Assembly: GCA_964529715.1 (NCBI GenBank)
Contig: CAZGXI010000014.1
Span: 43,423 to 107,422, forward strand
Source of the DNA: CAZGXI01 sp964529715
Lineage (GTDB): Bacteria; Chloroflexota; Anaerolineae; Aggregatilineales; Ch27
Reading direction: 5' to 3'
DNA: 64,000 nt
Shown here: piece after piece, positions 52,452 to 61,205 of the stretch
How the letters are laid out: the number at the start of each line of letters is the position of its first letter
Numbering within the stretch: the first letter of the stretch is position 1
Notes under the pieces: model-generated
Database searches by the model: none
Told to the model about the DNA's origin: nothing
Seen by the model: the letters and a program-made list of their open reading frames with translations, nothing else
Made by a program: the position numbers and the translations under genes

Positions 52452-53063
52452 TCACCACTTGGTATAGGCGTCGCTCATCTTGCGGTACTCGATCATCTCC
52501 TCGCCCAACTGCCTGGCGTAGAAGATGATCTCGCACACTTCCTCGAAGGCGTCGGTCCACTGGAAGGCTTCGTCGAGCGTCTGGCCGGTGGCGAAGCTGC
52601 CGTGCCCACGCAGCATGACGCACTTGTACGACTTGAGCGCCTCGGCCACCGTGTTCGCCATCTGCGGGCTGCCGGAGGCGAACTCCACCGATACAACAGG
52701 AATCTTCTTGAGCAGATACGACCCCTCGTTGTCGATGGGCACGATCTCGTTGCGCACCAGCGAGAGGGCAATCGCGCGGCGCGGGTGGGCGTGCACCACC
52801 GCCAGGGCAGGCGTGGCTTTGTAGATAGCGCGATGCACGATCAGTTCGGTGGAGGCCAGGGCTACGCCGCTGTCGTTCTTATCCAGGCCAGTTTCGATCA
52901 GGTCATGCGGCTTGAGGTTGCCCAGCATCGCGCCGCGCCGCTTGATGATGATGCGGTCGCCGTAGCGCACGCTGATGTTACCGCCGTGCGAAGAGATCAG
53001 GTTGTGCACGAACATATCGCGCCCGATGTCGCGGAACATTTCGTAAACACGTGGATCGATCAT
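52452..53063 (-). CDS. Class II aldolase/adducin family protein
   Basis: 203 residues. Zinc-dependent aldolase fold: SSHGGNISVRYGDRIIIKR, the acid Glu in ASTELIVHRAIY (near 73), zinc ligands HAHPRRA (near 91-93) and RGHGSFATG (near 152). Relatives cleave L-fuculose 1-phosphate, L-rhamnulose 1-phosphate or 5-deoxypentose phosphates to DHAP plus an aldehyde. The substrate cannot be told from this sequence. It lies between AOR and the MoaD-like gene, with an AAGGAAA site before its ATG. Confidence 0.9.
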   Translation of the reverse strand: MIDPRVYEMFRDIGRDMFVHNLISSHGGNISVRYGDRIIIKRRGAMLGNLKPHDLIETGLDKNDSGVALASTELIVHRAIYKATPALAVVHAHPRRAIALSLVRNEIVPIDNEGSYLLKKIPVVSVEFASGSPQMANTVAEALKSYKCVMLRGHGSFATGQTLDEAFQWTDAFEEVCEIIFYARQLGEEMIEYRKMSDAYTKW

Positions 53064-53146
53064 GGTGTTTCCTTGCGTCTATGCGTCGAAGCGCCTATGC
53101 GTCAAAGCGGTAAGCCGCAGGGCTGCCGTCCAACGCCGAAAACGAC

Positions 53147-54937
53147 CTACTGACTGCTCACGACTAACTCTGCCAGGCCCAGTTCTTCCAGTTTGCGCGG
53201 TGTAGGAACGCCGTTCGGGTCCCAGCCGCGCGCCCGATAGTATTCTTCCAGCATCGGCTCCAGGTGACTCACCTCACCTGCGCTGGCGCCGGTCGCCGGT
53301 TCGGTCAGCAGGCGCGGCGGAAGCGTGTCGTCGGCGCGGGTGAAGCCTGCCCGGTTGTTGTAGAGCCGTTCCAGGGTCCAGATACGTTCCCCGGCGCGGA
53401 TCATCTCGCCGGTTGGATACTCCACGCCCGTCAGGGCCGTCAGGGCGCGGGCGAAGTACTCGTCGGCGACGGCGATATTGGCGAATTTGCAGGCCACCAG
53501 CGAGTCGAGCACGGCGCTGCTGTTCTGGTGCAGGATCACGTAGCTGGCCTTGCCCTGTACCTGCAAACGGTCGATCAGCTTGGGCAGGCCCAGCACTTCC
53601 AGGCCGAGCATGTTGCCGCGCATGTGGCAGCCACCCCGGTTGCTGGTGGCGTAGAGCAGCCCCTGGCCCTGCATCCCACGCGGGTCGTAGGCGGGCATCT
53701 CCATACCCTTGACGCTCATGGAAAGTTCCGGCATCTCGTAATACTGCGCCAACCGGGCGCTGCCCTCGGCCAGTTCGTTTCCGATGCCCCGGCGATAGGC
53801 AATCGCTTCCACCGTTTGAAGCAGCAGATCGGCGCGGCCAAAGCGCAGCTCGCTCTTCAACGCGCCACGTTCGCTCAGCTCCATCGCGCAGGCGATGGTC
53901 GCGCCGCACGAGATCGTATCCAGGCCGAGGTCGTTACACAGGTAGTTGGCCTCGGCGATAGCTTCCAGGTCGTCGATGCCGCAGGCCGCGCCGAACGCCC
54001 AGGCGGTCTCGTATTCCGGGCCTTCGCCTTCCTTGTGCGAGGTTTTGGTCACGCGCGTGCAGCCGATAGGACAGGCCCAGCAGGAGCGGTTCTCGACCAG
54101 ATATTTTTCCGTCAACGCTTCGCCGCTGATGGCCTCGGCGTGCTCGAAGTGGCTCTGCTGAAAGTTGCGCGTGGGCAGCGCGCCGACGGCATTGAGGATG
54201 TTCATCATCACCGCCGTGCCGAATTCGGGCAGTGCCTGCGAGGTGATGGGGTTGGCCTTGAGCATCTTGGTCGCCTCGTACTGCACGAAGCGGAAGCGAT
54301 CCTTGTCCTCGAAGTCCACCTTCTCGTTGCCCTCGATGACGATGGCCTTGAGGTTCTTGCTGCCCATCACCGCGCCGGGGCCGCCGCGCGCCGCTGAGCG
54401 GGCCACGTCGTTCATGATCGCGGCAAAACGCACGCGGTTCTCCCCCGCCGGGCCGATGCACACCACGTTGCGTTTGTTGTTGTCCTGGCCGAGCGCGGCG
54501 CACGTCTCCGCAGAGGTCATGCCCCACAGGTGTGTAGCATCTTTGATCTCCGCCGTGTCTGTCTTAATCTCGATATAAACCGGCGTTGCGGCACGCCCCT
54601 TGACGATCAGCGCATCCCAGCCAGCCTTCTTCAGGCGCATCCCCCACCAGCCGCCGGAGTTAGAGTCCAACACCGTGCCGGTCAGCGGCGACAGGGTGCT
54701 CACAGAGAAGCGGTTGCTGGTCTGGAAGCCGGTGGCGGTTAGGGGGCCAGTGGCGAAGATCAGCACGTTTTCCGGCGAAAGCGGCTCCACGCCCGGCGGG
54801 ACCAGGTCCCACAGCAGGCGTGCGCCCAGCCCGCGCCCGCCGATAAACAGCCGCGCCATGTTCATATCGAGCGGTTGCGTTGCGATTGTCCCGGTGGTCA
54901 GGTCGATCACCAGGATTTTGCCCATCCATCCGTTCAT
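53147..54937 (-). CDS. aor: Aldehyde:ferredoxin oxidoreductase (tungsten type)
   Basis: 596 residues, full length. It oxidises aldehydes to acids and passes electrons to ferredoxin at a tungstopterin site. N-terminal GGRGLGARLLWD and the conserved FSVSTLSPLTGTVLDSNSGG, pterin-binding ARGGPGAVMGSKNLKAIVI, [4Fe-4S] cysteines in SCWACPIGC (near 284-292) and a fourth in VACKFAN near 490. ATSNRGGCHMRGN is the second pterin motif. GAGGTG precedes the ATG. It is the first gene of an operon with the aldolase and the MoaD-like carrier. Confidence 0.95.
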   Translation of the reverse strand: MNGWMGKILVIDLTTGTIATQPLDMNMARLFIGGRGLGARLLWDLVPPGVEPLSPENVLIFATGPLTATGFQTSNRFSVSTLSPLTGTVLDSNSGGWWGMRLKKAGWDALIVKGRAATPVYIEIKTDTAEIKDATHLWGMTSAETCAALGQDNNKRNVVCIGPAGENRVRFAAIMNDVARSAARGGPGAVMGSKNLKAIVIEGNEKVDFEDKDRFRFVQYEATKMLKANPITSQALPEFGTAVMMNILNAVGALPTRNFQQSHFEHAEAISGEALTEKYLVENRSCWACPIGCTRVTKTSHKEGEGPEYETAWAFGAACGIDDLEAIAEANYLCNDLGLDTISCGATIACAMELSERGALKSELRFGRADLLLQTVEAIAYRRGIGNELAEGSARLAQYYEMPELSMSVKGMEMPAYDPRGMQGQGLLYATSNRGGCHMRGNMLGLEVLGLPKLIDRLQVQGKASYVILHQNSSAVLDSLVACKFANIAVADEYFARALTALTGVEYPTGEMIRAGERIWTLERLYNNRAGFTRADDTLPPRLLTEPATGASAGEVSHLEPMLEEYYRARGWDPNGVPTPRKLEELGLAELVVSSQ

Positions 54938-55144
54938 GCTTGCACCTCGGTGTGTCGTGTGGTCTGGCGAAGACTATAGAGCAAAAGCGGTCGGTGCAAA
55001 AGAACCTCTCTCCTGTCCCGCACATGACAATCGGCTGTGATCAGGAAATCCAGCCCGCCGAGATGATAACCAAACATTGGATTGATCACCAAACCCGGCT
55101 ATCATCACCCGCAAAGCCCGGCCTGTATGCCAGGAGCAGCAGCA

Positions 55145-56137
55145 ATGGCACCCCCTCTTTCTGAAAACGCCCTTTCCCTGGCCGACTATACGGCAGCGCA
55201 CGAGACAGCCGTGCTGCTGGATCGCAGCGCCGAGGGCCGCCTGATCCTCACCGAGCGCGACCGGCTGGCGATCCTGCACCGCATCTCGACCAACGACGTC
55301 GAACAGTTACCCCCAGGCGCGGGGCGCGCCACTGTGCTGACCACGCCCATCGGGCGCACCATCGACCGCGTGATCGCGCATCACCTGAGCGGAGAGCGCG
55401 TCTTGCTGCGAACCGGGCCGGGTCGGGCCGAAGCTATTGCCGCCTATCTGCGGCGTAACGTCTTTTTCCGGGATAAGCTGCACGTACAGGATGTATCGGC
55501 TGCCCTGGCGCAGTTTGCCCTTTACGGCCCCCTGGCCGACGTCGTCGCGGCGGCGTTCGCGCCGGGGATCGCCTCCTTGCCGCTGCACGGCGTGATCGAA
55601 GCTCAGTTCCAGGGCGCGCCGCTGCTGATCCTGCGGCTCGACCCGCTGGCCGCGCCGGGGATCGGGCTGATCGCCCCCGTGGAACACGCCCCGGCGCTGC
55701 AACAGGCGACCCTGGTGGCTGGTGCAGAATGTGGCCTGCGTGCTGCCGGAGACACGCTGTATGACCTGTTGCGCATCGAGGCGGGAATGCCTGGCCCGCC
55801 GGAACTGAACGAGCAGTACATCCCTCTGGAAGCCGGGCTGTGGGACGACGTGAGCTTTTCCAAAGGCTGCTACACCGGGCAGGAGATCATCGCCCGGTTG
55901 GAGAGCCGGGGCCGGCTGGCGAAAACGCTGGTCGGCGTGGCGCTGTCTGGGCCGGTCGCGGCAGGGATGGCGTGGGAAGCAGAGGGCCGTCGGCAGGGCG
56001 AGCTGACCAGCGCCGCCGCGCTGCCGGATGGGCGCTGGATCGGCCTGGGATTCGTGCGCCCTGACCTGGCCGCGCCAGGGCGCATCCTAACCCTGGTCGG
56101 CGGCGAGGCTGTGATCCGCCTGGTGCGTGGACCCTAA
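55145..56137 (+). CDS. ygfZ: Folate-binding YgfZ/GcvT-like protein
   Basis: 330 residues. The YgfZ signature KGCYTGQEIIARLESRGRL is complete, with the Cys that distinguishes YgfZ from GcvT. LILTERDRLAILHRISTNDVEQLPPG is the usual N-terminal part. YgfZ supports repair or assembly of iron-sulphur proteins through tetrahydrofolate, which would suit the AOR next door (inference). ATG 55145 has AGGAG 9 bases upstream; longer frames start in non-conserved sequence. Divergent from AOR. Confidence 0.9.
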   Translation: MAPPLSENALSLADYTAAHETAVLLDRSAEGRLILTERDRLAILHRISTNDVEQLPPGAGRATVLTTPIGRTIDRVIAHHLSGERVLLRTGPGRAEAIAAYLRRNVFFRDKLHVQDVSAALAQFALYGPLADVVAAAFAPGIASLPLHGVIEAQFQGAPLLILRLDPLAAPGIGLIAPVEHAPALQQATLVAGAECGLRAAGDTLYDLLRIEAGMPGPPELNEQYIPLEAGLWDDVSFSKGCYTGQEIIARLESRGRLAKTLVGVALSGPVAAGMAWEAEGRRQGELTSAAALPDGRWIGLGFVRPDLAAPGRILTLVGGEAVIRLVRGP

Positions 56138-56187
56138 AGACAACGCGACAGCCGGCACTCGTATTTGTGCATCCTTGAACAACATCC

Positions 56188-56216
56188 TTGACGTTCTGCT
56201 GCGTTCGCCTTATTCT
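56188..56216 (+). promoter_or_regulatory. Promoter of the BMP lipoprotein gene
   Basis: TTGACG, 17-base spacer, TATTCT. The transcript would start about 60 bases before the ATG. Confidence 0.6.
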
Positions 56217-56283
56217 TTGGTCAGGATTGCCCTGATGCAGGGCCAAATCCACACAGATTTCAAAAGAAAAAGGAGAGATTCGC

Positions 56284-57471
56284 ATGTCTAAGCAGTGGCG
56301 TTATATCCTGCCTTTGCTGCTCGTGTTTGCCCTGGTGCTATCTGCCTGTGGCCAACCAACCGCCACCCCTGCCCCAACGGAGGAGCCGACCGCAGAAGCT
56401 ACGGTAGAAGAGACGGAAGCCGCCGCCGAGGAGACCGAAGAGGCGCCGGCCATCGCCGCCGCGCCGGAGGAAGGCATCGCCATCGGCCTGGTGACGGACG
56501 TGGGCGAAGTAGACGACCGCAGCTTTAACCAGAGCGCCTGGGAAGGCGTCCAGGCGGCAGCCGAAGCCCTGGGCGGCGTTGCGCAGTACATCGAGACGCA
56601 GGACTCCACCGACTACGCCAACAACATCGCCGAGTTCGCCGAGAACGGCTACGACATCATCGTGACCGTCGGCTTCGCCCTGGGCGAGGCGACCATCCAG
56701 GCGGCGAATGACTATCCCGACGTGCACTTCATCGGCATCGACCAGTTCCAGGCCGAGGCGCTGCCTAACCTGACCGGTCTGGTCTTCCATGAGGATCAGG
56801 CGGGCTATCTGGCCGGCTATCTGGCCGGCAAGTTGACCCGCAGCGGCATCGTGGCGGGCGTCTATGGCACCGACACGGTTCCGCCGGTGGTCGCCTTCGG
56901 CACCGGCTTCGAGAACGGCGCGCGCGCGGCCAACCCGGACGTGCAGGTAATCACTACCTATCACCCCGGCGGCATCGACGTGGCCTTCACCGACCCCGAA
57001 TGGGGCGCGGCAACGGCAGCGCAGGCGGTTGACCAGGGTGCAGACATCATCTTCGCCGCTGGTGGCAAGACCGGCAACGGCGGCCTGGGCGAAGTCGCCA
57101 ACCGCACCACCGAAGACAACCCGCTCTACTGCATCGGTGTGGACACCGACCAGTGGGAGACCGTCCCCGAAGCGCATCCCTGCCTGATCACCAGTGCCGT
57201 CAAGCTGATCCCGGTCGGCCTGCAGGAGATCATCAACCTGATCGCCGAGGGCAACCCGCCGGCGGGCAACTACTACGGCCCGGTCGGCCTGGCAGATTTC
57301 CACGACTTCGCGGATGTCGTCCCGGCGGACCTCCAGGAAGAACTGACCACGCTGGCCGAGCAGTTGACCTCTGGCGAAGTCTCGACCGGCTACAACCCTG
57401 GCGGCGCGACTGAGGAAGAAGCTCCGGCGGAAGAGGCGACGGAAGAAGCCACTGAGACGTCCGGCAGTTAA
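56284..57471 (+). CDS. BMP family (Med/PnrA-like) substrate-binding lipoprotein
   Basis: 395 residues. Lipobox ALVLSAC with Cys 21, a Thr/Pro/Glu-rich linker (TPAPTEEPTAEATVEE and on), then the basic-membrane-protein fold: GLVTDVGEVDDRSFNQSAWE, STDYANNIAEFAENGYDIIV, GAATAAQAVDQGADIIFAAG and the C-terminal Glu/Thr-rich tail. Such proteins bind nucleosides (PnrA) for an ABC importer; no importer is adjacent. A strong terminator and a paralogue follow. Confidence 0.92.
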   Translation: MSKQWRYILPLLLVFALVLSACGQPTATPAPTEEPTAEATVEETEAAAEETEEAPAIAAAPEEGIAIGLVTDVGEVDDRSFNQSAWEGVQAAAEALGGVAQYIETQDSTDYANNIAEFAENGYDIIVTVGFALGEATIQAANDYPDVHFIGIDQFQAEALPNLTGLVFHEDQAGYLAGYLAGKLTRSGIVAGVYGTDTVPPVVAFGTGFENGARAANPDVQVITTYHPGGIDVAFTDPEWGAATAAQAVDQGADIIFAAGGKTGNGGLGEVANRTTEDNPLYCIGVDTDQWETVPEAHPCLITSAVKLIPVGLQEIINLIAEGNPPAGNYYGPVGLADFHDFADVVPADLQEELTTLAEQLTSGEVSTGYNPGGATEEEAPAEEATEEATETSGS

Positions 57472-57506
57472 CGCCGATCTGTCGGAACCGGGGATCGACC
57501 GCGTGG

Positions 57507-57540
57507 GGGGGCGGCGCAACAGCGTCGCCCCCTCTTTTTT
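57507..57540 (+). terminator. Intrinsic terminator between the BMP paralogues
   Basis: An 11-bp stem with one G-U pair (GGGGGCGGCGC/GCGTCGCCCCC), AACA loop, then TCTTTTTT. Separates the transcripts of the two genes. Confidence 0.85.
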
Positions 57541-57625
57541 GCAGAATTTTGCAACAAAGAGGAAAGCGGGTATACTGCCCCGCCGTGCGCCTATAACGTT
57601 TATTGTTACGGAAAGGTTAAACATC

Positions 57626-58726
57626 ATGAACGTCGATAACGGATCGTGCCTGTCTACCCTTCTGTTGATCGCCGTCGTGCTGGGGTTTGGGACGGGTGTC
57701 CTGTTCCTGGGCGTGCAGTCGCCCGTCCCGCCGCAGGCCGAGTTGATGGCGCGGCCCACGCCTGTACCGACCCTGATGCCCCCGTCTGACTTGCAGATCG
57801 GGCTGGTGACCCACGAGGGCGGCGAGATCGACGACCAGAGCTTTAACCAGGCCGTGTGGCTGGGTGTGCAGGCCGCCGCCGCCCGCCTCGGCGCCGAGGC
57901 CGCTTACATCGAAACCCAGGATTCGACCGACTACGCGACCAACATCGCCGAGTTCGCCGAGAACGGCTACGACATCATCGTCACCGTCGGGGTAGCGATG
58001 GGCGACGCCACCCGCGCCGCTGCCGCCGCTTATCCCGACATCCACTTTATCGGCGCAGACCAGCGTCAGCCGGAGCCGCTGCCCAACCTGACCGGTTTGG
58101 TCTTTCACGAGGACCAGGCCGGCTACCTGGCGGGCGTATTGGCCGGGCGGTTGACGCGCAGCGCGGTGGTAAGCGGCATCTACGGCACCGCGCTCGCGCC
58201 GAGTATCGTCGCCTTTGCCACCGGCTTTGAAAACGGCGTCCACGCGGCCAATCCCGATGCCCTGGTGATCACCACCTATCATCCCGGTGGCTTCGGCGTG
58301 GCCTTTAGCGACCCCGAATGGGGTGCCACGACGGCGGCCCAGGCTATCGACCAGGGCGCGGATGTGGTCTTCGCGGCGGGCGGCTCGACGGGCTTCGGCG
58401 CGCTGGTTGAAACCGCCACGCGGACAACGACAGACGCCCCGCTGTACTGCATCGGCGTGGACGTAGACCAGTGGATCACCGTGCCGGAGGCGCGGCCTTG
58501 CCTGGTATCGAGCGCGGTCAAGCAGATTGCGGAAGGGGTGGAGCAGATCGTGTTGCAGGTCATGGCCGGGCAGCCACCCGCCGGGAATTTCTTCGGTGGC
58601 GTGGGGCTGGCAGACTTCCACGACTTCGCAGAGGTCATCCCTGCGGACGTGCAGGCCGAATTGCAAGACATCGCCGCCAGGTTGGCCGCCGGCGAGATCG
58701 ATACCGGCTACACGCCGGGCGGGTAG
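57626..58726 (+). CDS. BMP family binding protein, membrane-anchored paralogue
   Basis: 366 residues, about two thirds identical by eye to the previous protein in the binding domain (GLVTHEGGEIDDQSFNQAVW, STDYATNIAEFAENGYDIIV, LTGLVFHEDQAGYLAGVLAG). It lacks a lipobox: the N-terminus is an uncleaved-looking helix (LLLIAVVLGFGTGVLFLGVQ) without a following cysteine, so it is likely held by a transmembrane anchor. The ATG has GGAAAGG. Paralogous duplication with different anchoring. Followed by a short palindrome. Confidence 0.88.
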   Translation: MNVDNGSCLSTLLLIAVVLGFGTGVLFLGVQSPVPPQAELMARPTPVPTLMPPSDLQIGLVTHEGGEIDDQSFNQAVWLGVQAAAARLGAEAAYIETQDSTDYATNIAEFAENGYDIIVTVGVAMGDATRAAAAAYPDIHFIGADQRQPEPLPNLTGLVFHEDQAGYLAGVLAGRLTRSAVVSGIYGTALAPSIVAFATGFENGVHAANPDALVITTYHPGGFGVAFSDPEWGATTAAQAIDQGADVVFAAGGSTGFGALVETATRTTTDAPLYCIGVDVDQWITVPEARPCLVSSAVKQIAEGVEQIVLQVMAGQPPAGNFFGGVGLADFHDFAEVIPADVQAELQDIAARLAAGEIDTGYTPGG

Positions 58727-58741
58727 GGCGCCTTTCTTGCC

Positions 58742-58765
58742 AGGGACACGGTGTGCCGTGTCCCT
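58742..58765. repeat. Short palindrome after the second BMP gene
   Basis: AGGGACACGG and CCGTGTCCCT, perfect 10-bp arms around TGTG, 15 bases after the stop. It could act as a terminator, though no T-run follows, or belong to the dispersed palindromes. Confidence 0.6.
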
Positions 58766-58878
58766 ACAGGCAAACAAATGTGAATTTTTCGTGGATTTTT
58801 AAGCCACCTTATCCCCCGGAATTTCATTCTGGCTTAAGATAACAGACAAGACCGGCTGAATCTCCGGGGGAATCATCT

Positions 58879-59760
58879 GTGGAACGCGAGTACACTCTTG
58901 AGGTGCCGACGCCGCTGGGGGTAGAGGAAATCGCCCTATGCCAACGCAGCGAAGGCAGGCACCGCTTCATCGCCTGGCACGGCATCACTGCCACCAACCG
59001 CTTCTGGTATTGGGATAGCTTTTGGGAACAAGGCCAGGTGACGCTGGCCGGGCTGCCGGGGCATGGCCCGGTGCGCCGCCATCCCCGCACCCACTACCTG
59101 CGCTGGACGGCACAACACCTGATCGATGTTGGCGTGGGCACCGCGCGCCATCTGTACAACGGCGAGCCGATGACCTTGATCGGCCATTCGACCGGTGGGC
59201 TGATCGCGCTGGGGGTGGCGTTAGCCGCGCCAGAACTGGTGGCGCGGTTGATCTTGCTGGCCCCGGTGGTGTGGGGCGAACTGAGCGGCATTGTAGGGCT
59301 GTGGCTGCGGGCGGCAGAGCGCCCCGCGCTGGCCCGCCTGTTGATCGGCGCGTCTCTGGCGCCGGGCCGTTGGTCTTACCGCCTGTTTCGCGCCTCGCTG
59401 CGCAGCTACGTTTCCGACACACGAGGCCTGTACGGCAACCCACGCATGGACTCCACCTCGCGTTACGGCTATCCGCATTATCGCCTCACCAGCACCGACG
59501 CCGTATTGGGCACCGTGTTGGCGCTGCGCACGGCTAATCTGCGCCCACTGGTGCTGCACCATTGCCCCACCATGCCGATCTTGCTGGTGCACGGCGACCA
59601 GGATGGCGTGGTGCCTTACCGCCAGTCCGCCTGGCTGCTGCAAGCCCTGCCGCAGGCATCGCTGGTCACGGTGCCCGGCGCGGGACATATGGCTTATGTA
59701 GAAAGCGAGCAGGTGGTCAACACACAAGTGAACGCCTGGTGCACAGAACACCCGGTGTAG
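58879..59760 (+). CDS. Alpha/beta hydrolase
   Basis: 293 residues. The nucleophile elbow is LIGHSTGG (Ser near 101), the acid LVHGDQDGVV (Asp near 239), the base GAGHMAYVE (His near 269). The lid segment between is rich in Trp and Arg. The start is a GTG preceded by GGGGGA; no ATG is nearby. Substrate unknown; ester, lactone or C-C substrates are all possible for this fold. It converges on the FHA genes. Confidence 0.88.
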   Translation: MEREYTLEVPTPLGVEEIALCQRSEGRHRFIAWHGITATNRFWYWDSFWEQGQVTLAGLPGHGPVRRHPRTHYLRWTAQHLIDVGVGTARHLYNGEPMTLIGHSTGGLIALGVALAAPELVARLILLAPVVWGELSGIVGLWLRAAERPALARLLIGASLAPGRWSYRLFRASLRSYVSDTRGLYGNPRMDSTSRYGYPHYRLTSTDAVLGTVLALRTANLRPLVLHHCPTMPILLVHGDQDGVVPYRQSAWLLQALPQASLVTVPGAGHMAYVESEQVVNTQVNAWCTEHPV

Positions 59761-59811
59761 ATCGCCCGGCAGACGGCCCGGAGGATCAACGACCAAGCGG
59801 CAGGGGGCCGG

Positions 59812-60291
59812 TCAGCCGAGTTGGACGCGCGCTTCCAGCCGACCGAAGTGGATCACGTCGCCACTGCGCAGGATGTACGGCTGGTGAGGGCGCAACAGCC
59901 GCCCGTTGAGATAGGTGCCGTTGGTGCTTTCCAGGTCGGTCACGAACACCGACGCGCCTTCGACATAGATAGCGGCATGTTCACGCGAGACGCCCCGTTC
60001 TGCTGCCTGAAGGGGGAACAGGTCGATGACCGTCTCGCCGCGCAAGTCGCTGATGTCCCGCCCGATCAGGACGGTGAGGCCATCGCGCAGCGGCGTCTGG
60101 CAGACCTGGCCGTTGATCTTCAGTTGCAGTAGGTGTGGCGCTTCTACCAACACGTCGGCCACATAAGTCTCCAGACGCAGTTTAGCCGTATTGGAGGGTG
60201 TGGGCAGAAAGAGGAGATCGCCGCATTCACGGCAGATCATTTCGCCAGGGCGGTTTACGGCGCCGCAGCTTTTACAGATTCGACTCGTCAC
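59812..60291 (-). CDS. Zinc-ribbon FHA-domain protein
   Basis: 159 residues. N-terminal zinc ribbon ICKSCGAVNRPGEMICRECG (two C-x-x-C pairs), a linker of about 45 residues, and an FHA domain from about 80 (VLIGRDISD; GVSREHAAIYVEG; VFVTDLESTNGTYLNGR). The FHA residues that bind phosphothreonine (R in GRD, S in SREH, N in STNG) are all present. The start is GTG. A paralogue lies 206 bases upstream on the same strand. The ribbon-FHA order suggests an adaptor for a Ser/Thr kinase, none of which is in the window. Confidence 0.9.
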   Translation of the reverse strand: MTSRICKSCGAVNRPGEMICRECGDLLFLPTPSNTAKLRLETYVADVLVEAPHLLQLKINGQVCQTPLRDGLTVLIGRDISDLRGETVIDLFPLQAAERGVSREHAAIYVEGASVFVTDLESTNGTYLNGRLLRPHQPYILRSGDVIHFGRLEARVQLG

Positions 60292-60497
60292 GCTGACCGA
60301 CCTCTAAGCTAAGCCATCCCCTAGGATCGCTCGATGCTAGAGACAGTATAGCCACATTGCCGGGGCGAGTCTATAGGATAAATGTTACAGCAAGACAATG
60401 ATTGATAAAAATTGTTGGGATTTGAGAGGAAGTCGGGCACAATCGACAGGGCAAGGCGCCCGACCGGCGGGCCAGTAGTAAAAACGCGCCCCGACGA

Positions 60498-61031
60498 TCA
60501 GCCTAACTGCACCTGGATCGGGCCTTTGTTCAGCGCGCCGGTGCCTACCAGCCGGACCCGTACACTCAGCCGGGCCAGGTGGATTGTGTCGCCGTTGTGC
60601 AGAAGGACCGGCTGGTGGGGGACCAACCGCTGGCCGTTGAGAAACGTCCCGTTGGTGCTGCCCAGGTCGATCAGGTAGATGCCGTCTGCCGCGATGTGAA
60701 TGGCCGCGTGGCGGCGCGAAACCCCCCTCTCGAACGCTTCCAGGTTTGCCAGGTCCAGCACCGGGTTGTCCACCAGGTTCTTGATGTCGCGCCCGACCAG
60801 GATCACCGTCCCGGCTTCCAGCGTCGCCCGAAAGATGCTGTCCGCAATCTCAAAGGTGATCAGGTGCGCCTCCTTGACCTGCACCTGCTCGAACGGCCTG
60901 GCCTCTATATCCGGCGGCATGGGCTGGGTCTCGTTGACCCTGGAGATCGGTCGCCCGGTGAGCAGGTCGCCGCAGTTCTGGCAAAGCAGCTCGCCAACGC
61001 GATTTTCGGCGCCGCAACTCTGACAGATCAT
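60498..61031 (-). CDS. Zinc-ribbon FHA-domain protein, paralogue
   Basis: 177 residues. N-terminal ribbon ICQSCGAENRVGELLCQNCG, linker with Pro/Glu residues, FHA with ILVGRDIKN, GVSRRHAAIHI and LIDLGSTNGTFLNG. It has the same plan as the downstream neighbour and is its tandem paralogue. ATG 61031 was chosen; a GTG 3 bases upstream is the alternative. The gap of 206 bases between the two genes holds no obvious promoter or other gene. Confidence 0.9.
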   Translation of the reverse strand: MICQSCGAENRVGELLCQNCGDLLTGRPISRVNETQPMPPDIEARPFEQVQVKEAHLITFEIADSIFRATLEAGTVILVGRDIKNLVDNPVLDLANLEAFERGVSRRHAAIHIAADGIYLIDLGSTNGTFLNGQRLVPHQPVLLHNGDTIHLARLSVRVRLVGTGALNKGPIQVQLG

Positions 61032-61205
61032 CACATCTGCCTTTGCTTCTAAAAAAGTGCAAGGGTTTGTAATGCGATTCTAGCCGGAATTGGCGCAGAA
61101 GTCCAGCGAGCAAACAAGCATTTTGCCGGATTTAAGGAGATTGTAAGGCGAGCAGGAGGGACTATCCTCCTGCCCGGTCTATAAATTGCAAGGTTGCGGC
61201 GTGCG

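Noticed and set aside
58527..58842. Small frames over the end of the second BMP gene
   Set aside because: They are out-of-frame shadows of a well-supported gene.
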